In this document: positions 1 to 7,480 of the stretch, piece by piece
Position numbering within the stretch: the first letter of the stretch is position 1
How the letters are laid out: the number at the start of each line of letters is the position of its first letter
Source: Alphaproteobacteria bacterium
GTDB taxonomy: Bacteria; Pseudomonadota; Alphaproteobacteria; Thalassobaculales; Thalassobaculaceae
Reading direction: 5' to 3'
Assembly: GCA_028822575.1 (NCBI GenBank)
Contig: JAPKDN010000001.1
Location: 1 to 25,811 of the forward strand
DNA: 25,811 nt
The notes under the pieces: model-generated
The model's database searches: none
Seen by the model: the letters and a program-made list of their open reading frames with translations, nothing else
What the model was told of the DNA's origin: nothing
Translations under genes and position numbers: made by a program

Positions 1-1033
1 CGGTTACTGGGAAGTCACCGACCTTGTATCCGAATGAAGCCAAGGCATCTTGTTGGTAGAGAGGAACCGGGTAATGGATCTTGGCCTCGATTCCGCGATC
101 TAGACAATGTTGAAGCAGTTTGTCGCGGTTTTCGGCGAAGACCATGTAGAGCAAGTAAACGTGCTTTGTATCGGCTTGGCGCGTGGGAACCCGAATGCCA
201 GGGATATCGGCTAGTCCCTTGTCATAGTGGTCTGCCGCCTCCGAGCGTTTGATGACGATGTCCTCGACCTGGCGGATAATCCATTTACCGACCACGGCCT
301 GGACTGAATCCAGTCGTGAATTATACCCAAAGATCTCCATCTCATCTCGGTTCCGCAGGCCATGATTGCGCAGGAGCCGGACCTTGCGGTCCATTTCGTC
401 GTCATTGGTTACTACGACACCGGCATCGCCCCAGACATTGATGATTTTCAATGGGTGCATGGAGAAGGCCGTCGCCACGCCCCATCCGCCTACCTTGGTC
501 CCACCGCGCTCGCCGAGCAGGCTCTGACAGCCATCCTCGACCACCGGCAGGCCGTGGCGTTCGGCGATTTCCATGACCCGAGGCATATCCGCGACATCGC
601 CGGTCAAGTGGATCGGCATGATTGCCTTGGTTCTGGGCGTGATCGCGGCTTCAAGCTGGCCTACGTCGAGACAGAAGGTGTCGTCGCAATCGACGAAACG
701 CGGTGCGGCTCCGACCTCGACGATCGCACCGACGGAGGCATAGAACGTGTTCGCTGCGGTCAACACTTCGTCGCCATGCCCGATGTCGAGGGCCTTCAGC
801 GGAATTTTCAAGGCGTCCGTGCCAGATCCGACTCCGATAGCGTGTTTGGTTCCCGCCGCTGCGGCAAACATCGCCTCGAATTCTCCGACTGGCTTTCCAA
901 GAGTGAAATCGCCCGAGCGCACAAGCGCGCGAAGTTCCATGAAGATCTCCTCGGGTTCGGCGAATTGTTGACCTAGGGGCGAGAACCGTACATGTGAAAC
1001 TGCGCCAGCGCCGGGGTCGTTCAAATTAGCCAT
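1..1033 (-). CDS. DegT/DnrJ/EryC1/StrS-family PLP sugar aminotransferase (C-terminus cut by window edge)
   Basis: Family members transfer an amino group, usually from glutamate, to a nucleotide-activated keto-sugar for surface polysaccharide or glycoconjugate synthesis in the cytoplasm. I translated 344 codons on the minus strand; the frame is open to the window edge, so the C-terminus (probably a few dozen residues) is missing. Visible motifs are GVGSGTDAL (67-75), the substrate/PLP region ending EDGCQS (166-171), and FSMHPLK (190-196), where K196 is the expected Schiff-base lysine, followed by NVWGDAG. The start ATG at 1033 has AAGGGG about eight bases upstream. It is divergent from the TPR/glycosyltransferase gene at 1293, with 259 bp between them that hold no convincing gene. 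The family is clear; the actual sugar is not. A glycan locus probably continues to the left of the window. Confidence 0.93.
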   Translation of the reverse strand, partial: MANLNDPGAGAVSHVRFSPLGQQFAEPEEIFMELRALVRSGDFTLGKPVGEFEAMFAAAAGTKHAIGVGSGTDALKIPLKALDIGHGDEVLTAANTFYASVGAIVEVGAAPRFVDCDDTFCLDVGQLEAAITPRTKAIMPIHLTGDVADMPRVMEIAERHGLPVVEDGCQSLLGERGGTKVGGWGVATAFSMHPLKIINVWGDAGVVVTNDDEMDRKVRLLRNHGLRNRDEMEIFGYNSRLDSVQAVVGKWIIRQVEDIVIKRSEAADHYDKGLADIPGIRVPTRQADTKHVYLLYMVFAENRDKLLQHCLDRGIEAKIHYPVPLYQQDALASFGYKVGDFPVT

Positions 1034-1292
1034 CAAAGGTGCCCCTTGGAGAGTGGTGAATTTTCAGCGCCGTCGCGACTGTCTTGGCGCAGACGATTGT
1101 ATAATTGGATTGCAGGGTATGGGCCAGTGCCTATTGGCAATGATCATTGTTCGGCGTGGTGTCGATGACCACGTCGCCTATGCCCGATTTGCTAGTCTAA
1201 TGTTAGTATCGCTTCTAGGGACTTTTTCAAATCGAAGGCTTTGCTTGAGCAACGTTTTGACCTATCGATATGGGTTCCACTAAGCACGATCG

Positions 1293-3128
1293 ATGGAAGA
1301 TGGGGGGGACGTGGAGCCAAAGGCTAGCACGACTGGGCGCATTACTATGGCTGACGCCTTGCGGGCCCATAAGCGCGCGGTTAACGCTGGCGCTCTGGAT
1401 AGAGCGCGCGCAATGGCGTGGCGCCTTTTGGCGGCCGGCGTTATCGATGTCTCGGTTTTAACGCATATGGCCGAGCATCTGTTTGGCGCCGAAGATATCA
1501 TGGCGGCAAACCGATTCGCTCGGATCGCGGGGGTGATAGAGCCGACCCGGTTCCTGCCTTATCTGGTGATTTTGCGGATTTCGGAGATGACATCGAAGGC
1601 GCGCTCGCACCGCTTCGGTGGTTGGGTATTTGTTTGTGATCCTTCGAACGCCGAAGCGCCGGGGCGGGCGGGAGTACTCGCACGTTCGGAGGGAGATAGC
1701 CAAGCGGCGTTGACCCATTTCCGACGTGACCTGGGATTAAGGCCATGGTCAGCCGCTGTCTGGGCGAATGTTGGCGCGATGCTCCGAGACTTGAAAGATG
1801 ATGAAGCGTCGCTTCGGGCACTGAAACGAGCGGCATGCCTTTTGCCAAGCGGCGCGGCGGTCTCCTTCGCGATCGCTGGCGCGATGGCGGCGGTTTTTGA
1901 TCAGAAGGGTGCCGCCGAACGATACGGCCAAGTGTTGCTTATTGACCCTTCTCACCACGTCGCTCATCAAAATCGTGCCCATGCGTTGCGGCGCCAGGGG
2001 CGCTTTCCCCTCGCGATCAATGGCTATCGGCGATCCCTGCTGCTCGATCCGGACCAACCGAATGTCTTGGTCGCGCTCGGTCAATTGGTTCTCATGGATC
2101 GAGATGTCGAGACCGTTCGCGCGCTCCTAGACCGCGCGAGGATCGTGGGCCCCGACCATACCCAAGCGCAATTTTTCGGGGCGCTAACCGATCTGAGAAC
2201 GGGTCGTTTCAAAGCGGGATGGGAAGGGTATTCCTGGTTTCGTAAGATGGATCTACCACAACTCGCGCGGCGCCAACGGCTTCCCAGATGGCCTGAGGAA
2301 GAGAGCCATCCTTCCGGTCTGCTGGTCTGGAATGATCAAATTGGGATTGGTGAGGAGGTCATGTATTTGGGAGCGATTGGGCAGCTCGCTGGACACGTGG
2401 ACCGCATGGCGATCTCTTGTTCACCGAAATTGCAAGCGTTGGTCAAACGATCGTTCCCCGTTATTGATGTCACGTCGCCCGATCTTGTGGAGACCAATGA
2501 TCCCGAGCTCGGCTGTCGGCCGTCGGAAGCTCCCTTGATCGTCGCCATAGCCACGTTGCGCCGGAATTTTGAAGAGTTCCCGGATCATAAAGGCTATCTC
2601 ATCGCCGACCCGGCCCGTGTCGCGGCGCTTCGAGAGCGGTATCGTGCTCCAGATGGGAAACCTCTAATCGGGATTTCCTGGTCGAGTCCCCTTGGATTTC
2701 AGGCGACTCGAAAATCCGTGCCCTTGGCCGAGTGGGCCCCGGTCTTTCGGGCGCTGGATGCCCGTTTCATCTCGCTGCAATATCACGCCGACCCGGTTGA
2801 AATCGCCGAGGCCCGGGAGCACCATGGGGTGGAGATCGTGGTCGACCCGGGTTTAGAGATTTTCGACGATCTTGATGCACAGGCAGCGCAGATCGCTGCC
2901 ATGGACCGGGTCATCTCGATCTCCAGCGTCGCCGCTCACCTTGCAGGGGCGCTCGGCAAGCCGGTTGATTTGCTCTATCCCAGTGAAATCGCGCTCCTTT
3001 GGTATTGGTTTGACGGTCGATCCGATAGTCCTTGGTACCCCTCCATGACAATCCACCGTCCTTCGCATGATGGAGACCGTCGTGAGCTCATGACGACTTT
3101 CGCCCAACATCTTGGTCAAAAAACATGA
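1293..3128 (+). CDS. TPR-repeat protein with GT9/OGT-like glycosyltransferase C-terminal domain
   Basis: This is a 611-residue cytoplasmic-type protein. Residues about 130-310 form three to four degenerate tetratricopeptide repeats, for example around WANVGAMLRDLKDDEASLRA (157-176) and the segment near AINGYRRSLLLDP (241-253). From about 340 onward is an alpha/beta domain resembling the C-terminal half of TPR-linked glycosyltransferases: GIGEEVMYLGA, GISWSS, FISLQY, then a region ending AAHLAGALGKPV (H549) and the SPWYPS signature (579-584). Such proteins are thought to glycosylate proteins or glycans, but the acceptor is unknown. The usual Asp-Thr before the His (D-T-x-x-A-H) reads Ser-Ser here, so activity is not assured. 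The start at 1293 has a poor ribosome site; ATG 1347 is an alternative that loses 18 residues. The 3' end overlaps the opposing PAP2 gene by 41 bp. Confidence 0.8.
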   Translation: MEDGGDVEPKASTTGRITMADALRAHKRAVNAGALDRARAMAWRLLAAGVIDVSVLTHMAEHLFGAEDIMAANRFARIAGVIEPTRFLPYLVILRISEMTSKARSHRFGGWVFVCDPSNAEAPGRAGVLARSEGDSQAALTHFRRDLGLRPWSAAVWANVGAMLRDLKDDEASLRALKRAACLLPSGAAVSFAIAGAMAAVFDQKGAAERYGQVLLIDPSHHVAHQNRAHALRRQGRFPLAINGYRRSLLLDPDQPNVLVALGQLVLMDRDVETVRALLDRARIVGPDHTQAQFFGALTDLRTGRFKAGWEGYSWFRKMDLPQLARRQRLPRWPEEESHPSGLLVWNDQIGIGEEVMYLGAIGQLAGHVDRMAISCSPKLQALVKRSFPVIDVTSPDLVETNDPELGCRPSEAPLIVAIATLRRNFEEFPDHKGYLIADPARVAALRERYRAPDGKPLIGISWSSPLGFQATRKSVPLAEWAPVFRALDARFISLQYHADPVEIAEAREHHGVEIVVDPGLEIFDDLDAQAAQIAAMDRVISISSVAAHLAGALGKPVDLLYPSEIALLWYWFDGRSDSPWYPSMTIHRPSHDGDRRELMTTFAQHLGQKT

Positions 3129-3801
3129 GTCGGTGCAGCGCCAAGGTGATGACGAAGCAGAAGAGCGCCGCCAATATCGTATCGCTAAGAAAATGCGCCC
3201 CAACCGCCATGCGGTAGTGGCCAGTGATTCCGGTCAATCCGAGACAAACCAAGACAGCGACGAGGCGTTTGGCGCCATTGAGCAACAGCGCGAAACCTAG
3301 GATCGAGGCGAGGAAGCCGACGTCGCCGGAAACGAAGGAACAGTTGCTTGCGCATTGTTCGGCAGGCGCATATGCGGCACTGAATAGCTTGTTACCGCCA
3401 AGAGCCTCTAGATGCTTTGGTCGTGCCCGACCGATGAAATTCTTCAGCAACCCATTGACCAAGAGACCGGGTCCAAGCGCATAGCTCAGAGCCATGAAGG
3501 CGATGAATCGAGGGCGCCAGCGCAAAATTCTTCCGCGGGACGCCAAACTGACGGCAGCGAGGGCAAGAATGACGATTATCAAATCTTTCAGGTGAGGTCT
3601 GAGCCACTCGTCCACGAACTGGTGGATCACGCCGTCACGCAGCAAAAAGCCGTTACCACCGGTGTGAAAATACCGGGCCACCGCCAGGTCGACCTCCGGA
3701 AAGCCAATGAAAAAAGCCGATGCCACGAGTGTGGCGATCGTGACTGGGGGCAAAGCGGGCTTGCCGAACAAAAGAGCCGGAGAGGGGCTATGGCGCGACA
3801 T
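3088..3801 (-). CDS. PAP2-family membrane phosphatase (lipid phosphatase)
   Basis: A 237-residue multi-pass membrane protein of the type-2 phosphatidic acid phosphatase superfamily, which removes phosphate from lipids such as undecaprenyl pyrophosphate, phosphatidylglycerol phosphate or lipid A on the periplasmic side. The three signature motifs are present: K-x6-RP (K120, R127, P128), a modified PSGH motif reading VSGD (157-160), and YRMAVGAHFLSD with R197, H203 (expected nucleophile) and D207. Hydrophobic stretches lie near 20-35, 73-88, 100-115, 162-175, 180-193 and 208-225. The start overlaps the end of the upstream GT39 gene by 14 bp, so translation is probably coupled. The Asp in place of the motif-2 His is notable. 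Substrate is inferred only: pairing with a GT39 enzyme suggests removal of a lipid phosphate before or after sugar addition. Confidence 0.88.
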   Translation of the reverse strand: MSRHSPSPALLFGKPALPPVTIATLVASAFFIGFPEVDLAVARYFHTGGNGFLLRDGVIHQFVDEWLRPHLKDLIIVILALAAVSLASRGRILRWRPRFIAFMALSYALGPGLLVNGLLKNFIGRARPKHLEALGGNKLFSAAYAPAEQCASNCSFVSGDVGFLASILGFALLLNGAKRLVAVLVCLGLTGITGHYRMAVGAHFLSDTILAALFCFVITLALHRLMFFDQDVGRKSS

Positions 3802-5269
3802 AATTATCCAAGGTAAAAATGTGCAGGATCCGCTCTTTTTGGGCGCTGATCGGCACTCGGACAGGCGCTAATCGGACGGTGTCCCTGAAGTGCCGAAGGA
3901 TTGGAAGGGGCTTGTCCCACTCGGCGACCAGCAGTACTCGGTCGCCCACGCGAGGTTGGTACCGAGCGGTCAATTCATAGTGGTGATCCGGGTGCCCGTC
4001 ATAATCCCACATAACCGGTTGCCATGGTTCGTCTTTCATCTGGTAAAGCAGCGAGGCCATGGTCTTGCGGTCGTCGGTCAACAGGATACGGTCGGGATGG
4101 TTTGCCATGGCCTTGTTGATTTGCGCTGCGGTTTCTGGCCAACCACGCATCCGGCGTAATGGGTCGCTCTTGACCGGTGGCTCGATCCCGGGAAGATCAA
4201 GAAAAAAGATGGATAACACGATAGCGACGCCGACATGCAGGCCGACCGAGACCTTGGCCAGCCAAAGGTGAACGCTGGTCACCGCCCAGCCGGCGACCAG
4301 GATCGCCGCCGAGACATAGGCCGTGGCCGCCCAGTTCGCGTTGGCCCGTGACAGGAAGGCCTGAACCGTCACGATCGCCAGGATCGGCAGACAGAAGCAG
4401 AACAACCATTCTTCCCGTCTGTCGGCCTGGCCGCGGATCAGCTGAACGACCCTCCATGCCAAGGCTGCCAACAGAAGGGGCCCGAACACACCAGCCTGCT
4501 CACCGAGGAAATCGAGCGCCTCTGTTGGATGAAAGAGGCTGCCGCCGAGATTGGCGTTCTGCCCGACATGCCCGACCGTCGCCCAACCATTTGCCATGTT
4601 CCAGGCAAGGTTCGGCATGATTATGAGTCCCGCTGGCAGGGTAACGGCGAAGAGATACGGGCTGACCAGGAACCATCGGTGCTCGCGACACAGCGCGCAC
4701 GACAGGACCATGCTAATAAGAAAATAGGCCATAGCGTATTTGCTGAGCAAACCAAGACCAAGGGCGAAACCGAGGACCACGCACCAGCTTGGGGAACGAC
4801 TCTCCAATACTCGAATCAGGGAATACAGCGCCAGAGCCCAGAAGAACAACAAAGGCACGTCGGTCGAGATCACCGCGCTGGAGAAGGAAACCGCCGGCAG
4901 GGTGAGGAACAACAGCCCCGCCCAGAAACCGGTCTGGGCATCGAATAGGCGCTGTCCGATCAATCCACAAAGTAGGCTGGTGCCGGCATGCAGTAGTGGT
5001 GACCCTGCCCGCGCGCACCACTCAGCATCACCGCAAACCGCCGCGCTGGCGCCAATCAACCAGGCGATCATTGGCGGTTTTGTGTAGTAGCCCCAGTCGA
5101 GATCCTGGCTCCAAGACCAATACTGTGCCTCGTCGCCATGGAAGCCAATCCCGGAGGTGAGCAGCAGCGCGAGCCGTGCGAGCGTGACCGCCGTGATTAT
5201 CGCGACAAGAAAAGCTATCTCTTTGGTCGACTGGAAACGTTTGTCCTTGGCGATTGCTGTCTCGGCCAT
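3788..5269 (-). CDS. Glycosyltransferase family 39 (ArnT/PMT-like) integral membrane protein
   Basis: A 493-residue polytopic protein. After a short cytoplasmic N-terminus comes TM1 (about 18-38) and the first periplasmic loop with the family signature HGDEAQYWSWSQ (44-55); D46/E47 are the expected catalytic/metal acidic pair, followed by a YYTKPPMIAWL-type segment (61-71). About ten further hydrophobic helices follow, then a soluble C-terminal part (about 370-493). GT39/ArnT-like enzymes move a sugar from a polyprenyl-phosphate donor to lipid A, a lipid or a protein on the outer face of the inner membrane. The PAP2 phosphatase starts inside the last codons, forming a two-gene unit. I see no good Shine-Dalgarno at 5269, but no better methionine precedes the first helix. 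Acceptor and donor sugars are not predictable here. Confidence 0.9.
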   Translation of the reverse strand: MAETAIAKDKRFQSTKEIAFLVAIITAVTLARLALLLTSGIGFHGDEAQYWSWSQDLDWGYYTKPPMIAWLIGASAAVCGDAEWCARAGSPLLHAGTSLLCGLIGQRLFDAQTGFWAGLLFLTLPAVSFSSAVISTDVPLLFFWALALYSLIRVLESRSPSWCVVLGFALGLGLLSKYAMAYFLISMVLSCALCREHRWFLVSPYLFAVTLPAGLIIMPNLAWNMANGWATVGHVGQNANLGGSLFHPTEALDFLGEQAGVFGPLLLAALAWRVVQLIRGQADRREEWLFCFCLPILAIVTVQAFLSRANANWAATAYVSAAILVAGWAVTSVHLWLAKVSVGLHVGVAIVLSIFFLDLPGIEPPVKSDPLRRMRGWPETAAQINKAMANHPDRILLTDDRKTMASLLYQMKDEPWQPVMWDYDGHPDHHYELTARYQPRVGDRVLLVAEWDKPLPILRHFRDTVRLAPVRVPISAQKERILHIFTLDNYVAP

Positions 5270-5536
5270 TCGTGAGGAAATCCGACTCGGGTTATTGCCT
5301 GGGTCTGAGCCCTGACCAAAGAATCTTGGCCCCGCCCTCTCGAGCTTTTAACACTGGAACCACCAGAATGCCGCCATCTTATTCAATACAGGTGCAGCGT
5401 TTGGGCATGTCGCGCGGGCATTGTTTTACCAAACCGTCCTTTTCATCAGCTGTTAGTTCGGTGGACTTCTCCGCGCTCCAGGCTTACGCGGCCAACGGGA
5501 GGAAAAGACAGACTAACAGTAGCCTCGCTGAACCGG

Positions 5537-6439
5537 TCAATCATGCTCGCCGGTGGTGTCGGCCACTGTCGCCTCCACCGCCTGAATAATCGTCGGCCAA
5601 TATTCCTCGCCATTGCCCATGGCAATGGCTTTTTCGAGCATCTGGCCGGCCAGTTCTGCCCCTGGCACCGCGACACCTCCATCCTCGGCGAGAAGCAACG
5701 CATAGGACAAATCCTTCAGCGCATAGCGGGCTGGGAACTGCTTCAGTGGAAAACTTCCCGGCACCATCGCCTTGACCCCATGGTTCATACCCACGAAGGA
5801 CCCACCGGAGCTCTTGTTTATGATCTCCAGCAGATGCCCGCCATCCATCCCGGCTTGTCGGCCAATGGTGATCGCCTCGGCCAGCGCCACGCCGTTTTGG
5901 AACACGACCATGTTGTTGAGGATTTTGGCGATCTGACCACAACCGACTGGACCACAATGGGTGACGTCTGGGCCCATGCATAGCAGCACCTCGCGAAACT
6001 CTTCCAACACGGTGGCGTCGCCGCCGACCATGATCGAGAGATTGCCGTCAATCGCCGCCTGCTGGGTGCGGGCCACCGGAGCGTCGAGATAGCGGACACC
6101 CTTGGCTTCGAATAGGGCGGCGACGGCGCGCGTGGTCTTGACAGGCGTGGTGGACATGTCGATCACCGTCCAACCCTCTCGGGCGGCTCCGAGCAGCGCA
6201 TCCTTGGAGATACCCTCGACCTCGGGCCCTCCTGGTAACGACAAGATCACCACGTCGGCTTTGCGTGCCAGGTCCTCGGCACTTTGGGTGCGGGTGACGC
6301 CGTGCTCCGCCAGACGGTCAAGCGGCTCCGCCGAAAGATCAAAAGCGATCACTAGGTTGTCGCCGCGAAGGGCGATGTTGCGGCACATATGTTCGCCCAT
6401 AGCACCGGTGCCGATGAACCCAACCGTGATACCCGTCAT
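5537..6439 (-). CDS. NAD(P)-dependent beta-hydroxyacid dehydrogenase (3-hydroxyisobutyrate dehydrogenase family)
   Basis: A 300-residue soluble oxidoreductase, the normal length for the beta-HAD family, which oxidises or reduces beta-hydroxy acids or semialdehydes. The N-terminal Rossmann motif GFIGTGAMG is at 7-15, the substrate-loop region DAPVARTQQAAIDGNL at 119-134, and the catalytic lysine in GQIAKILNN is K172. The usual SGG of DAPVSGG is replaced by ART, so the substrate probably differs from 3-hydroxyisobutyrate or tartronate semialdehyde. The start at 6439 is supported by AAGGGAGA seven bases upstream. It is divergent from the lactonase-like hydrolase at 6551 with 111 bp between them holding a perfect palindrome and a candidate promoter. 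Joint catabolism of one hydroxyacid or lactone is an inference from that layout. Confidence 0.93.
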   Translation of the reverse strand: MTGITVGFIGTGAMGEHMCRNIALRGDNLVIAFDLSAEPLDRLAEHGVTRTQSAEDLARKADVVILSLPGGPEVEGISKDALLGAAREGWTVIDMSTTPVKTTRAVAALFEAKGVRYLDAPVARTQQAAIDGNLSIMVGGDATVLEEFREVLLCMGPDVTHCGPVGCGQIAKILNNMVVFQNGVALAEAITIGRQAGMDGGHLLEIINKSSGGSFVGMNHGVKAMVPGSFPLKQFPARYALKDLSYALLLAEDGGVAVPGAELAGQMLEKAIAMGNGEEYWPTIIQAVEATVADTTGEHD

Positions 6440-6503
6440 GTCTGATCTCCCTTGATGGCCGGCTGGCTTGTCTCCCGCCAGCGCTGGTGTTTACCTTTGG
6501 CCC

Positions 6504-6533
6504 ATTGAACCGGCTGAATTCAGCCGACGTCAA
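6504..6533 (-). promoter_or_regulatory. Candidate sigma70-like promoter for the beta-hydroxyacid dehydrogenase gene
   Basis: On the minus strand TTGACG (6533-6528) lies 18 bp upstream of TTCAAT (6509-6504), giving a predicted RNA start about 55-60 bases before the ATG at 6439. The -10 element is a weak match (4/6). The spacer contains the palindrome at 6511-6526. Predicted by eye only. Confidence 0.4.
6511..6526. promoter_or_regulatory. Perfect 16-bp palindromic operator candidate (CGGCTGAATTCAGCCG)
   Basis: The sequence is identical to its reverse complement over 16 bases. It lies between two divergent start codons (6439 and 6551) and falls in the spacer of a candidate minus-strand promoter, about 24 bases before the plus-strand ATG. 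A homodimeric repressor bound here could block the dehydrogenase promoter and affect the divergent hydrolase. No regulator gene is adjacent in the window, so the binding protein is unknown. Confidence 0.55.
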
Positions 6534-6550
6534 CCGGGGAGGTTTTAACA

Positions 6551-7369
6551 ATGAGTAAGTCGGAGGAACGCGAGGTCTTCGAGATCTACGCCGTGAAATA
6601 TGCCCATAATGGAAATCGTACCCGCAACAGCAACATGCTCTATGACGATGAGCATGACCGGCCGATGCCGCTCGACTATTTCGTCTGGGTGATCAAGAAT
6701 GATAAGCGGACTTATGTGGTCGATACCGGCTTTGGCGAGGTCGCGTCGAAAAAGCGCGCGGCGCCATTGTTGCGCAGCCCCGCTGAGGGACTGGCGATGA
6801 TGGGTATCGACGCCGCCGAGGTCGAGAACGTGATCATCAGCCACATGCATTATGACCACGCCGGCGGTATCAGCGATTTTCCCAAAGCCAAGTTCATCCT
6901 ACAGGATGGCGAGATGTCCTACGCCACCGGACGCTGCATGTGCTTTCCTGCGATCCAGAAGCCCTTTGAGGTTGATGATGTCTGCGAGATGATTCGCAAG
7001 GTCTATGGCAATCAGGTGCATTTCGTCGATGGTGACGAGGAACTTGTGCCGGGTCTGTCTGTCCACAATATCGGCGGGCATTCGGCGGGTCTGATGTGCG
7101 TCAGAGTTTGGACACAGCGGGGCTGGGTCGTGGTTGCCTCGGATTGCGCGCATTTCTACGACAACATCCGCCTGCGCGACCCCTTCGTCATCGTCTACAA
7201 TCTCGGCGATATGATGAATGGGTACACGACCATGGAGATGCTGGCGGATTCGCCTGATCACATCATTCCAGGTCACGATCCGTTGGTAATGAAGTATTAC
7301 CCCGCGGCATCCAAGGAGTTGGAAGGCGTGGTTGCGCGTTTGGACGTGGCGCCGGTCGCGTCCGACTAA
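6551..7369 (+). CDS. Metallo-beta-lactamase-fold hydrolase, N-acyl-homoserine-lactonase-like
   Basis: A 272-residue soluble protein of the AttM/AiiA/AhlD-like branch of the MBL fold. It carries the dinuclear metal set SHMHYDHAGG (97-106: H98, H100, D102, H103), H177 in IGGHSAGL, D198 in ASDCAH, and H242 in IPGHD. VVDTGFG (56-62) is the usual strand before the active site. Such enzymes open lactone rings, including quorum-sensing acyl-homoserine lactones, but many relatives act on catabolic lactones. The start at 6551 is preceded by GGGGAGG at a good distance. Given the divergent beta-hydroxyacid dehydrogenase, hydrolysis of a lactone to a hydroxy acid that is then oxidised is a reasonable inference. 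Quorum quenching is the alternative. Confidence 0.9.
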   Translation: MSKSEEREVFEIYAVKYAHNGNRTRNSNMLYDDEHDRPMPLDYFVWVIKNDKRTYVVDTGFGEVASKKRAAPLLRSPAEGLAMMGIDAAEVENVIISHMHYDHAGGISDFPKAKFILQDGEMSYATGRCMCFPAIQKPFEVDDVCEMIRKVYGNQVHFVDGDEELVPGLSVHNIGGHSAGLMCVRVWTQRGWVVVASDCAHFYDNIRLRDPFVIVYNLGDMMNGYTTMEMLADSPDHIIPGHDPLVMKYYPAASKELEGVVARLDVAPVASD

Positions 7370-7480
7370 TTAGCTTGGGAGTTTTATCGGATCGCCGCTT
7401 CGGCACGGGCCAAGGCCGCGATCTGGCGTTGTCCACCATCGTCGCTAGGTTGAGATAAACCAATCCCTTGGGAGGGACGT

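Noticed and set aside
362..976. Plus-strand open frame of 204 codons at the left end
   Set aside because: It is the antisense shadow of the DegT aminotransferase, whose minus-strand translation shows clear family motifs across the same bases.
1100..1105. TATAAT hexamer in the DegT/TPR intergenic region
   Set aside because: No -35 hexamer at 16-18 bp on either strand, so promoter assignment is not supported.
1053..1283. Small plus-strand frame (76 codons) in the 1034-1292 gap
   Set aside because: No ribosome site and no family similarity; it fills most of a divergent promoter region and shows no sign of selection.
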